20,650 bases of DNA from Chara braunii (Eukaryota; Streptophyta; Charophyceae; Charales; Characeae). This document shows positions 1-8,750 of the stretch, in pieces. The translations under genes were made by a program, and so were the position numbers. The first letter of the stretch is position 1. Each line of letters begins with the position of its first letter. Location of the stretch: the NCBI GenBank assembly GCA_003427395.1, contig BFEA01000487.1:180588-201237 (forward strand). The letters run 5' to 3'. The notes below the pieces were generated by a model. That model had not been told where the DNA came from. It did no database searches and saw only the letters and a list, made by a program, of their open reading frames with translations.

Positions 1-71
<71 letters not shown>

Positions 72-80
72 GCGCGCGTT
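1..80. repeat. Compound microsatellite (CT)n(CA)n(CG)n
   Basis: Three CT units pass into about 31 CA units and then a short CG run ending near base 78. It begins at the first base, so its true length is unknown. It lies only about 13 bases beyond the stop codon of the tetraspanin gene on the minus strand, so that gene's 3' UTR must run into or through it. The far end of the window has the same (TC)n(AC)n arrangement. Confidence 0.97.
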
Positions 81-92
81 TTTCATGGAGCG

Positions 93-1121
93 TCAGTGAC
101 CGTCGTTTTTCCTGCAGCCGCAACATGTAACCACAACCACGAAAAGCAAGACCAACTTGACAATGGCGAAAGTCCTCCACGCTCCCTTGATTTTGGACTC
201 GAATCCATCTTTACAGGAGTCGCACCCCAAGCAGAGGTGAGAAGCGTTGAATAGCGTGCAATCCGATGGACCCCAGACATAGCGAACCCCTGAGGGGATG
301 GCGTCGTCACTTCGACAGCCAGGAGGTGCCCCGCAGCATCGGGCGTGCAAACCGGGCACGATGCTTCCTTCCTGCCCTCGTCCGTAATGCGGCAGCCCTG
401 TGCTACTTTTTGCTGCTGCGCTGCCCGGTGAAGCCAGCTCCCTTCGTTCCCGAGCTAGTCGACCGGTCGGCCCCGTGCTACTTTTCATTGCTGTTGTGCC
501 CGGACGCGGGGCTCCAGCGCTGCTTGCCGCGGCTTCGTCGTCCACGGCCAGAGACAATTTCTGCCTGCACAGGTTGCGGTCTTCGGCCAGGCACTTCACC
601 ACTGTCGTCCAACTCCCGTGTCCGCTCGACTCCCACAGCTTCCTGTGATAATTGGATCTGCTACTGCTATCTATGAAGAAGAAGATCAGCACTAAGAGCG
701 CACCTACAACGAGAAGCATCGCCACACAGGGCAAGAGACAGCGAGAAACGCTGCGACCGCAGCGACATATATTGTTGTCCTCGCATGTTTCGCACGTGCA
801 AAATCTATCCAAAGCGACAAGCAGCCCGAGGACGATAACTAAAGCAAGGGAGATGAGAAAAAGGAGAGGGATCCCCCCTGAAGTGTCGCATTTCGTGTCT
901 CCGAAGCAAAAGACCCATAGGTCACCCGCACAGAAAACGGCCCCCACAATGACGAGAGCAACGCTGATAAGAACGGCCTTGCCTTTGCCAGTCCGCCTCC
1001 TCTTGGCCGAAGGCAGGTTGAGTACCTGACGCACCGGCTCAGGCTCAGGCTTCGTGTCTAAACTCACGACTGTTACCTTCTCCTCGACCGTCACCGTCCT
1101 CACGACCCCCACAGCCGCCAT
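93..1121 (-). CDS. Plant-type tetraspanin, single uninterrupted frame (342 aa)
   Basis: Tetraspanins are four-pass membrane proteins that organise receptors and adhesion proteins into plasma-membrane microdomains. Seen here: hydrophobic segments at about residues 49-71, 84-104, 129-150 and 317-335; a Cys-rich cytosolic loop (residues 107-132) of the kind that is often palmitoylated; and a large extracellular loop (151-316) with the CCG signature at 262-264, a following PPGC, and Cys at 177, 185, 269, 288, 297, 300 and 303. The segment DC...LC.GCDSCKDG then ...W..FA closely follows the end of the loop in plant tetraspanins, whose usual signature is GCCKPP. I chose the ATG at 1119-1121 (context AATGGC) because the frame upstream reads low-complexity DNA; an in-frame ATG at 1214 is the alternative. 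At 342 aa it is longer than the 270-280 aa typical of the plant family: there is a cytosolic N-terminal tail of about 48 residues and a low-complexity insert at about 191-255. No stop or frameshift is visible, so it is probably a live host gene. Confidence 0.8.
   Translation of the reverse strand: MAAVGVVRTVTVEEKVTVVSLDTKPEPEPVRQVLNLPSAKRRRTGKGKAVLISVALVIVGAVFCAGDLWVFCFGDTKCDTSGGIPLLFLISLALVIVLGLLVALDRFCTCETCEDNNICRCGRSVSRCLLPCVAMLLVVGALLVLIFFFIDSSSRSNYHRKLWESSGHGSWTTVVKCLAEDRNLCRQKLSLAVDDEAAASSAGAPRPGTTAMKSSTGPTGRLARERRELASPGSAAAKSSTGLPHYGRGQEGSIVPGLHARCCGAPPGCRSDDAIPSGVRYVWGPSDCTLFNASHLCLGCDSCKDGFESKIKGAWRTFAIVKLVLLFVVVVTCCGCRKNDGH
398..502 (-). repeat. 75-bp internal duplication within the tetraspanin large loop
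   Basis: Residues 208-217 and 233-242 are near copies, each ending KSSTG, 25 residues (75 bp) apart. On the plus strand both begin GTGCTACTTTT and end TGCCCGG. The duplication keeps the frame and lies in the variable part of the extracellular loop, where tetraspanins tolerate insertions. Confidence 0.75.
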
Positions 1122-1133
1122 TGAAAGGAGCGA

Positions 1134-1163
1134 GAATATATATATAAATCTATATCTATATAT
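1134..1163. repeat. AT-rich TATATA tract just upstream of the tetraspanin start
   Basis: An alternating TA-rich tract containing TATATATAAAT lies 13-42 bases upstream of the tetraspanin ATG on the minus strand. It resembles a TATA box but is too close to the ATG to position transcription upstream of it, unless a downstream Met is used. I read it as a simple repeat in the 5' leader. Confidence 0.5.
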
Positions 1164-1179
1164 CCGAGCGCGGGAACGC

Positions 1180-1720
1180 GGGAGGGCGGGCGGAGGGAGC
1201 GAAGGAGGGATCACACTGAGATTATGCCAGCGCGGACAGGGACGGAAGGGAGGGCGGAATCGCCGTCAAAGTGTGCACAATCTGACTGAGTGCGCGGGAG
1301 GGAGGGAGGGAGTGAGGGAGTAAGGGAGGGAGGGAGCGAGGGAGCGAGGAGGAGGGAGGAGGAGCGAGGGAGGAGGAGCGAGGGAGGGATCACAGTGAGA
1401 TTATGCCAGCGCGGAGAGGGAGGGAGAGGAGGGATCGCAGTCAGAGTGTGCACACTCGGACTGCGTGGGAGGGAGGGTGGGAGGGAGTGAGGGAGGGAGC
1501 GAGGGAGAGGGAGAGCGAGGGAGGGATCACAGTGCGATTATGCCAGCGCGGACAGGGACGGAAGGTTGGAGGGATGGCAGTCAGAGAGTGCCAGCGCGTA
1601 CGGGGAGTGACGGACGGAGGGAGGGAGCATAGCGGAATTGCGCGAATGTGGGGAGGTATCACAGTCAGATAGCGCCGGCGAGGGCAGAGGAGGACGATGG
1701 GTGGGAGGGCTGCGATATTT
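1180..1720. repeat. GGGA-rich minisatellite, about four diverged units
   Basis: Purine-rich DNA made of GGGA/GGAG runs carries a recurring core GGATCACAGTGAGATTATGC. The core starts near 1207, 1387 and 1525, with a weaker copy (TATCACAGTCAGATAGCGCC) near 1657. Each is followed by CAGCGCGGACAGGGACGGAAGG-like sequence and often by a GTGTGCACA-containing segment. Spacings are about 180, 138 and 132 bp. Long frames on either strand here are repetitive Arg/Gly/Glu or Pro/Ser strings and are not genes. The array lies directly upstream of the tetraspanin gene and may overlap its promoter. Confidence 0.85.
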
Positions 1721-2735
1721 TGTGCAGCGGCTTACTGCCGTCTATATCTGGCTCTAGAGCCCCTCATCAATCACCTTAACGCCCCAATGCCATAGCCAAT
1801 TCCATAGCGTGTCGCCTCAGCCTCAGCCTCCTTTTGACTTACCCACCCACGGATGCACTCTGTGCTCCGAGTATTGATAAGCGCCCGCCGCAAGAGCTTC
1901 CGATCTCGTATGCTGCTGACTTAACACTTCTTCTTCTTTCCCCGGCGGCTTCCAGCAGCAAGCCTGGACAAACCGCAGAGAGCTTTGGGCACTCCTGGGA
2001 GCTGCAAACGTCGGACAGACACCGTCGTTAAGAATATTGCGCGGTAGCTTCAGGCCACTTCAAACAAACACCTGGGTGATCTGGGCGCTCTTTGAAGTCC
2101 CAGCCCGCCGTGGCCAGACCTTATACCCGAGGTGATGGCCGCTGCTGCTCTAAGTCCGCCTTGCGACCGCAGGTCGGCTATTTAGGCTGCCTCTCCCTGA
2201 ACCCACTTCTTGACTGCTCTCTCTCTCTCTCTCTCGCGCACGCGCGCGCAATGCCCCGTGTGATTGTGGCCACCCGCGCTCGACCTCCGTGTTCGTCTGT
2301 TCCGTCGCTTGTCGTCTCTACCCGCAGAGAATGTCGGGTAGTTATGCGGTCTCGGTCCAGTCATAGTCGTCCTGATTCATTGCAAATGCTGGACTCCTCC
2401 AAACGCACCTGGTACAGGAAGGCGTCAAAGTGTATGTAGAGTGTTCAGTAGTGGAGCGAGGCCCATGGTCCCATTGGGAGTGAACTACCCGCCAAATCCC
2501 GCTGCAATGACCGCGGGCGTTCCATTCAGGTGAACTTCTGGAGGTTTGCTCTCCTTTTTTTTTTTTTTTCCCGAAATTGCACTTTGGGCCCAGTGCCCAA
2601 GGCAAATTACATCATCAGGATAGTCAACAACAAGGGCCCAGGGTTGTCCTGCCCCTCCCCTCCAGGAGCTCAGAGCCCGGTCACTGCGTGCACAGTAGTC
2701 ACACTCGTTACCAAATCGCAGCACCAGCCCAGCCA
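1721..2735. other. Intergenic stretch without a recognised gene
   Basis: No protein with family resemblance is visible on either strand. It holds a (CT)n run at 2216-2235 followed by CGCG repeats, a 15-base T run at 2555-2569, and a small hairpin (TTGGGC, 5-nt loop, GCCCAA) near 2584-2600. Short open frames here have no recognisable domain. Confidence 0.6.
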
Positions 2736-2744
2736 AAAAAACAT
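2736..2744. repeat. Left target-site duplication, AAAAAACAT
   Basis: Nine bases immediately outside the left inverted repeat. The same nine bases follow the right inverted repeat at 3502-3510. Confidence 0.8.
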
Positions 2745-2921
2745 GGGAAAAGTTATAGATGCCCCCCCGGCGAAACCTTTGTAGCCATCTCCCCAACATG
2801 GACGCAACACAAAATGGACTTGTTGCGTCGGAGGTCCCCCACAAACTTTTCTGTCATTCTTGCACCCCTGTCTGAGGCCTAGGGCCTCAGACCGGGCCTG
2901 AGGCCGCCTCAGCTTGATTTC
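2745..2921 (+). repeat. Left terminal inverted repeat
   Basis: This arm pairs with 3345-3501. Two perfect small hairpins lie in this arm only: GACGCAACA/TGTTGCGTC (2801-2809 with 2821-2829) and TCTGAGGCC/GGCCTCAGA (2871-2879 with 2883-2891, 3-nt loop). Their absence from the right arm shows the two arms have diverged. Confidence 0.8.
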
Positions 2922-3005
2922 CAGCTGCAAGCCAACCCAGTTGTACGTGGGCGATATTCGGGTTCGGTACATTCGAGAGGGCATAGCATACTCCCGTCTG
3001 CACTT

Positions 3006-3340
3006 CCTTCACCTCACCTGGGCCCTAATCAAGAAAGATACATCCAAGAAAGTGTCCGAAAATGACTTCCCGCCAGTTTTGCATAGCAGGCATTACCCGC
3101 CTCGGGCCTTCACCTCACCTGGGCCCGATTCGAGAAAGATACATGCAAGAAAGTACATCCAAGAAAGTGCAAGTGTGTCGCAGGTCCGAAAATGACTTCC
3201 CGCCATTTTTGCATTGCGGGCGTCACCGGCCCAGTACGGCCGGAGGTACCTGAGCCTTCACCTCCCCGGGGCGCGATTCGAGAAAGATACATCCAAGAAA
3301 GTGCAAGTGTGCCGCAGGCCAAACGGAAACTTCGAAAAGA
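3006..3340 (+). repeat. Three tandem units inside the MULE-like element
   Basis: Units begin at 3006, 3107 and 3255 with CCTTCACCTCACCTGGGCCC or a close variant. They continue ATTCGAGAAAGATACATCCA, then AAGAAAGTG. The first two units also carry CCGAAAATGACTTCCCGCCA. Units 1 and 2 are about 101 and 148 bp; the third is partial. Frames through this area are repeat-derived and not genes. Confidence 0.8.
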
Positions 3341-3344
3341 GCCA

Positions 3345-3501
3345 AGCTTATCAGCTTCCGCGGCCTCAGGCCCGGTTTGAGGCCCTACCGGGGAGCAAGA
3401 AATACAGAAAAGTTATTGGGGGACCTGAAATTCAGCCAGTCCATTTTTGGGGAGATATGGATACAAAGGTTTTGCCGCGGGGGGCTTCTATAACTTTTCC
3501 C
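3345..3501 (-). repeat. Right terminal inverted repeat
   Basis: Reverse complement of the left arm, ending CTATAACTTTTCCC at 3501. The outer 15 bases match the left end perfectly. Confidence 0.8.
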
Positions 3502-3510
3502 AAAAAACAT
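3502..3510. repeat. Right target-site duplication, AAAAAACAT
   Basis: Perfect nine-base copy of 2736-2744, abutting the right inverted repeat. Confidence 0.8.
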
Positions 3511-5030
3511 GTCTACTCTCATCTACAACCTCCCTGCCTACACCCTTAACGCAAACAAATCAAAACTACCAATTCCAAATGGACTGCCCACGGGAGGAGT
3601 AAAATATGGGGAGGCGCGTTACCGCAGCGCTAGCGCGTCGCTTTTGGCGGCGCTTGGGCTATGGGGGAGCGCTTTGAGCCCGAACCTGTGGTCGGGGGTG
3701 GCGGAGGAGAGAAGGGAATATGGGTGCGAGGGCATCAGGGGGTATCACCTTGGGGGGGCACAACCATGCCCCTGCCACAGCCCTGTCTCGGTCGACTTTG
3801 GTTGGCAATCCTGTGCAAATCAATGGTTGGACGGAGACAGATGTGAGGTGATTGGCCGGGCGGGATCTGGGCGTCGTCACATATTAGTATTATCTCACCT
3901 AATCAGGGGCTTTGCCTGCTGATTAAAGATACGGAAACTTCAAGTCTACTGAAGGTCGACAGTTTTGATCTACATATGATTCTTCGACTGTGGAACCTGT
4001 GGGGAGGTGCGGAGCAGCGGTGTGGCATATTCGTGGAGCTGCGTGGACGTGGATGAAGACCGGCAAGGGCGCTGACAGATACCTGGCTCTACAGCTTGGT
4101 GAAGCGGTTGTTGCCCCTCTCTCCTTTTTCGCCGGGAACGCCGAGTAAAAGATGATGTCTGATTCGATAGCCGTGGAAATCCTTCTGCAGAACGTGCAAA
4201 TTGAGAGTAGTAATTACTTACTTGCCACTGTTCTATTGTGTTTCTTTTCGCTGTGACGAACCACTTTCTGTAACGCGCAATTTTCTGCGCAGTTGCAACG
4301 AGGGGTCCTGAGCTGGGAAGATTGGGCCAATTACGGGAGATCGGGATCGGTGGAGAATTGCATCAGTGTCCTCGCTTTTTCGTCCTTTTCGTCGCTTCTT
4401 TTTCAAATGGCTGGGCACGGAGCTGGGTGTGTCCTGGACGGCCAGTTGATTGATTGGTCGGATGGATGTCAGGCGCGTCGCCGCGCGCGCGCGCGATTAA
4501 TAAATGTTGACGTCGGTTCTTTCGGTTCGGTTTCAATCTTTTGGGCGCGGACATCGCGCGGGAAATTGCTTCGTTCTTTTTGAATTTCCTTTTGAATCTT
4601 TTTTTCAAATTTTGTCAAGCCCCCAATGGCTCGCGGAATTTCGGACTTTCCCTCTGGAATTTGTGCTTTTGCTTTTTCGCATTAGATAGGAATTTAGGAA
4701 TTCAGTAATTAGGATTTTTCCTGCCGCGCGGCGCCTTTTGTCTACGCGCTTCTTCATGCGGCCGCAACGGTACTCTGATTAGTGGGCGCCCTTAATCGTG
4801 TGTGTAACTGTAATTTTGGGCGGGCGTCATTGTAACTGTATCTTTCTTCTTGCACTCCATCTCTCGCGCCCTCCCTCTCTTTCTTTTGCTGAAATTTTTG
4901 TAAGCCGCAGCTTGCATGCTCGGATCGATGCGTGGAGAAGGGTTACATCCCCCACGCCGCGGCCGATCATGCAGAACGCAGACACTCCCTCTCTAAGTCC
5001 TGGTAATTCTGTGTTCTTCGCGCATGCATG
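3511..5030. other. Intergenic stretch without a recognised gene
   Basis: I see no recognisable protein or RNA gene. Minor features are a hairpin with TAATCAG/CTGATTA arms near 3899-3924, a CG dinucleotide run near 4482-4494, and a T-rich stretch (4570-4720) with repeated TTTGAATTT-like words. The 4850-4900 segment is pyrimidine-rich, which may belong to the possible promoter just downstream. Confidence 0.55.
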
Positions 5031-5033
5031 CAC

Positions 5034-5140
5034 GCTATAAATTTCGGTTGCGCGATTAGTCAGCTCTCTTAACCCGTTATTGGAAGCTCGGGGTTGTGCG
5101 ATCAGGAAGGGTCGGCACACGAGCGAAGTAAGAGGTGAGT
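5034..5140 (+). promoter_or_regulatory. Possible promoter: TATA box followed by a splice-donor consensus
   Basis: CTATAAATTT at 5036-5045 is a good plant-style TATA box. A C/T-rich patch lies upstream at about 4856-4890. About 100 bases downstream, AGAG|GTGAGT near 5132-5140 matches the 5' splice-site consensus. Together they could mark a non-coding first exon of a plus-strand transcript. No coding exon is recognisable downstream before the retrotransposon. Alternatively it is the promoter of a very long LTR, or chance. Confidence 0.25.
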
Positions 5141-5640
5141 AGAGTAGGAGTTGGGCGACCCGACGGGCTGGTGCCGAACGTGCGGGATTGACGTGGGCCA
5201 CGACGGACTATGGGCGCAGGCGACTCCGACGGGTGCGGGAGGACTAAGCGGGGTGACAACTTCGTGGGTTGGTGCGCGACGACGGAGTGTCTGCATCGAA
5301 GAGAGAGAGAGAGAAAGAAGGAGAGAGTTGAGGTCGATGGACGTGGATTTGCTGTTTCTTTGTCTTTTCCCCCTCTTCACCTGTGTACATATATTTTGAT
5401 TGCGGCTCCGGGCGGTTGCCCGTTCTTATTTTCGTTTCGGCTTTCTGGAATCTGGGCTTGGGGTTTTACTCACACTTGTCCTTGCGATGTCCGTCGTGAT
5501 TGCATTATGTGTATGATTGTCGGATGTATGGATGAATAGATGTTATGCCTGCTTGTCTATCTTTTTGCTGAGAATCCCTGTCCTTGACTTATCTCTGTGT
5601 CGAATCTTTGTCCGCACCTGATGTCGTTGTAGAGGGGATA
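5141..5640. other. Stretch without a recognised gene
   Basis: No supported coding region. A short GAGAGAGA run is present at about 5301-5315. The sequence becomes T-rich toward 5640. If the candidate splice donor at 5136 is real, this would be intron. Confidence 0.45.
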
Positions 5641-6615
5641 GGAATTTGGCCCCGATACCGATTTTGTTCTCGTTTTTGCTTATCTCANGATGGGGTTGTG
5701 CTATGGNTGCATCTTGCATGATCGAAACTTACGGAGCAATTAGACGAACCGAAGTCTNACCNTGCGAACGCCGCGCGAGAACATGTGTAAACGCGACCNG
5801 AGTTGCGCCCTTACACGCATCCCCGTGCGCCGATTCGCCCACCCGAAAAAAAAGGATTCGCGNCGNAACCGTCATCCCGTACCAGCACGCGGANGCGCAA
5901 CTAAGTTCGCCTGTTCTGCACGTGCTCATGCGTGGTGACGATAACCCGACCAAAGCTATCCTCTCGACGATGATGCCATGACGCGATCGTGGAGCTCGGA
6001 CTCGTCCTACGACCCGGATTATTTTACCCCTTGGATAAACGAACTCATAAGGCTGCGATACCTCTGTCACAAAGAGAATCGACTATGCCCGCGGGAATTC
6101 CACTGCGCCACCTCCAGCGACCCTCGGTGCTCTGACTTCCCTTCCCCCNACCACACCTACTACTTCACCCACCCGGGATTTGTTGAGATCACCACCAGTT
6201 TCCCTCCTTTCCGCCTTCTTCTCCCGTATCATCAACTCAGCGTCGTTCCGTGGCCGGCCATAGCCCCCTATTGGCCCAGTACGTTTTGCGTGAATTACTG
6301 ACGTAGCGGCGAACAAAGAACTGCGGAATTCCGAAGGCCCAATCCAAGTACGCGGCGCCCTGCGCCACGTGGTGGTCCCCGATGGCCTAACTTTTCGGGA
6401 CCACCTCCACCGCGGAGGGATTTCCCTGTAAACCATCGCCGACAGTGCCCCGGCCCCATCGGACCTTGAGTCCCTTGCGCACGCGCCCCTTATTCGCCTA
6501 ATTGCACTCATACCCTTAAGACTCCCCCACTTTCCCAAAAATCCTTGGCACACCCCTTTTCGCACTTCCAGGCCCACATCCCACTCCGATCAGGAAGTCG
6601 CGCTGGGCGTGAGGT
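5641..6615 (+). other. Leader or 5' LTR-like region of the Ty3/gypsy element, with ambiguous bases
   Basis: This stretch runs into the primer-binding site at 6616, where a 5' LTR would be expected. It contains nine single ambiguous bases (5687, 5707, 5758, 5762, 5799, 5863, 5866, 5894, 6149) and these are the only ones in the window. I could not find the same sequence downstream of pol, so an LTR pair cannot be shown and the 5' boundary is undefined. A 107-codon open frame at 5978-6301 has no recognisable domain. Confidence 0.4.
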
Positions 6616-6628
6616 TGGTATCGGAGCC
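6616..6628 (+). other. Primer-binding site, initiator tRNA-Met type
   Basis: TGGTATCGGAGCC differs by one base from TGGTATCAGAGCC, the common plant LTR-retrotransposon primer-binding site complementary to the 3' end of initiator tRNA-Met. It lies about 140 bases before the gag start, which is the right place. It marks the end of a 5' LTR and the start of the internal domain. Confidence 0.7.
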
Positions 6629-6769
6629 CAACACGTGGCTAGGGTCTTAGGATTGATAGCACGTTAATTAGGCGACCTGGTTAAGCGAGGGCGACCTCAC
6701 CCTCGAAACGTGCATAGATGCGACCCTATCGTCACCCGAAGCAGATCGACTAACCGACGAGCAGCCAAT

Positions 6770-7909
6770 ATGGCTGCCAATGTGCAGAAACCTGTTCCGC
6801 GACAGAATGCTAACCCGCCAAATCAACCCGCCCCACGCGCCCGGGCTCCCATGACGCCACCTGATCTCTATTTGTTCGATCCCGCACACCATCTTGCAGG
6901 AGCATGGCTGGCCACACTTAGAGCCCAAAAGTACACTGACAATGAAGCGCAGATCAGCATTCCCGCCCGATTGGTGGGGGCGCTCATCATTGGTTTAGTA
7001 CCTATGTATGGGTTGACCTCCCGACCTTTGAGCGGGATTTCATGAACCGATTTGACTACGTTCACCCCGAGCAAGCGCTGTATATGATCAAGGACCGAGT
7101 GCAAAAACCTCTCGAATCCATTGCAGAATATCGAAACCGGTTCTACAGAATGTTCATAAAAACTGAGCGAGGTGAACAAGTAGGGAGAGACTTGTTCATT
7201 GACGGGCTTCGCAACCGAACAATAAGGGCTAAGTTGCGAAAGCAGTTTTCCCCCATCACTCACACGCTAGAGCAAATCATGACTACTGCGGAAGAAATGG
7301 AACGGAAGTTCGCGGCAAACTTCCTGGAAGGGGAAGACTATCCTAGAGAAGGAGATTCGACCGAACTCGCACGAGCGAGGGCTGAGTTGGCTGCCTTGCA
7401 TAACAAGTTTGAAAACATGGGGTTTGTATCAGGACCTGTCACCTACATGGAACAGATAGGCCCCAAACGAGTGATCCTAAGTGAGGTTCCGAGCACGTCC
7501 TCTCCTGCGATGCCCGCACCCGTAAGGGCGTTACCCCCCCCACCAGTTGAGCCTCTTGCACATACGAACGAATCAGCGGCCATTTTCGAACTAACCAAAA
7601 CCTTGGTTAGTTTGATTCAGGAAAGCAAAAAGGAGCAGCGAGAGCACAATGCTCGGTTGGAAGCCATGATAAGGAACATGCGGCCCATTGAGGTACGCGC
7701 CCCTCCGATGCAGCAAGGATTAGCCCCGGCACCTGCGCTCGGAGGAGTCGCAAATAACCTGAATGTCTGTTATGCCTGTCATCAACCAGGACATCTAGCC
7801 CGAGATTGCCCCCGCCGACACCCACAACAACGAATTGGGGTCGCACCTATGGCTGCGGCTCCCATCGCTAACGGACCTGGACGAGTCAGAGCCTTGATGG
7901 AAGAAGTAG
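6770..7909 (+). pseudogene. gag: Gag: capsid-like domain and CCHC zinc knuckle (frameshifted)
   Basis: Gag packages element RNA into virus-like particles. The best start is the ATG at 6770 (MAANVQKP); an upstream in-frame ATG is at 6710. A retrotransposon-gag domain is recognisable from FERDFMNRFDYV through AEYRNRFYRMF and LFIDGLRNRTIRAKL to MERKF (about 7025-7310). The opening part reads in frame 2 and the rest in frame 1, so an indel lies near 6980-6990; the ATG at 7042 is internal and not a true start. A canonical knuckle CX2CX4HX4C (CYACHQPGHLARDC) is at 7768-7809. The linker between them is rich in Pro and Ala. Gag runs into protease with no stop. Confidence 0.85.
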
Positions 7910-8369
7910 AGGGTGGGGGAAGTGACCTGGCCACCTCGGAAGAGGCCGCCGAGCTAATTCCGCTAGATCAGTACGTATCGCTGGGATATCCTGGGCTTGG
8001 AATGATCGGAACAATCAGACCAGCGCCACAACCGAAAGAGGTGGCGGAGTGGCGACCGTCTCTAGGAGAAATGGAGTCGGGAGGACCCACCTTCGTCACA
8101 GGAGAGATCGATGTATTAAACATCATCCGAGCTTTGGACCATCGGATTCCTCTTCCGATCGGTCACCTACTCTCGATCTCCGAGCAAGCCAACGAGCGAA
8201 TGCTACAGCATTGCAAAGCATACCGAAAGCGATTCGCCCTCGCCCGAACACCAAATACAAAAGCCAAAGGCCCCGTGCCAGAAGAAAACCCCGCCAACGC
8301 TTCGGATCGGATACGGGTAGGTTTAATCCAGAAAGACGATCATTTTCTACGGACTAAACCAATTCCGTG

Positions 8370-8750
8370 GAAATCCGCAGAATGTGATATTGAAATTTGG
8401 GGAGTTCCCTACAGCGCAATTATAGACTCGGGAGCAGCCGTGTTGGCGATCTCACTAAGAGTGGTCGAAAGGGCAGGTAGGAGAAACGATCTGGTTATGC
8501 TCACTGAGAAAGATCAGCTCGTTTCAACAGATGAGGAAAAAATCAAAACTGTGGGAAGAATGACCAATGTCGCCTTCCGATAAGGAAAAGTACACGCGCT
8601 TGGAGATGTCGTAGTACTAGATGTTAATACGTACGACGTTCTCTTCGGACTTCCCGCTCTTGTGGCATTACGAGCAAACCTGGACTTCGAACGACGATCG
8701 ATCGTCCTCCGAAATACAGGAGGAAAACCCTACATCGTGCCTATGCGATT
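8370..8750 (+). pseudogene. Retropepsin-like aspartic protease
   Basis: The active-site motif IIDSGAAV has its catalytic Asp at 8425-8427. The C-terminal half has DVLFGLPALVALRANLDF, matching the second conserved block of Ty3/gypsy proteases (a YDVLLGxDWL-like segment, then a hydrophobic strand). The enzyme would cut the Gag-Pol polyprotein. A TAA at 8581-8583 now splits the domain between these blocks. The active-site residues themselves look intact. Confidence 0.75.

Larger units (their letters stand above)
2745..3501. mobile_element. Non-autonomous Mutator-like (MULE) element, 757 bp
   Basis: The two ends are long inverted repeats: left about 2745-2921, right about 3345-3501. Both begin GGGAAAAGTTATAGA read inward and continue as alignable sequence, including AACCTTTGTA, CTCCCCAA, AATGGACT, AGGTCCCCCA, AACTTTTCTGT and ACCGGGCCTGAGGCCGC. 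A perfect 9-bp direct repeat flanks the element. Long TIRs with a 9-11 bp, often AT-rich, target duplication are typical of Mutator-like elements. No transposase is encoded between the TIRs, so it would need a transposase supplied elsewhere. The centre consists of tandem repeats. A Foldback-type element is the other reading. Class is inferred from TIR length and duplication size only. Confidence 0.8.

Noticed and set aside
1211-1672. Open frames on both strands in the purine-rich array
   Set aside because: They translate as Arg/Gly/Glu or Pro/Ser/Leu strings dictated by the GGGA repeat, with no domain.
2485-2984. Overlapping frames of 100-119 codons around the left TIR
   Set aside because: They cross the terminal inverted repeat and poly-T run and have no protein resemblance.
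5978-6301. 107-codon frame in the leader region
   Set aside because: No domain, includes an ambiguous base, and has no sign of codon-level constraint.
7042-8583. A separate 513-residue gene starting at the ATG at 7042
   Set aside because: Upstream sequence in the same frame (TFERDF) is part of the Gag domain, so this ATG is internal and the apparent start is caused by a frameshift.
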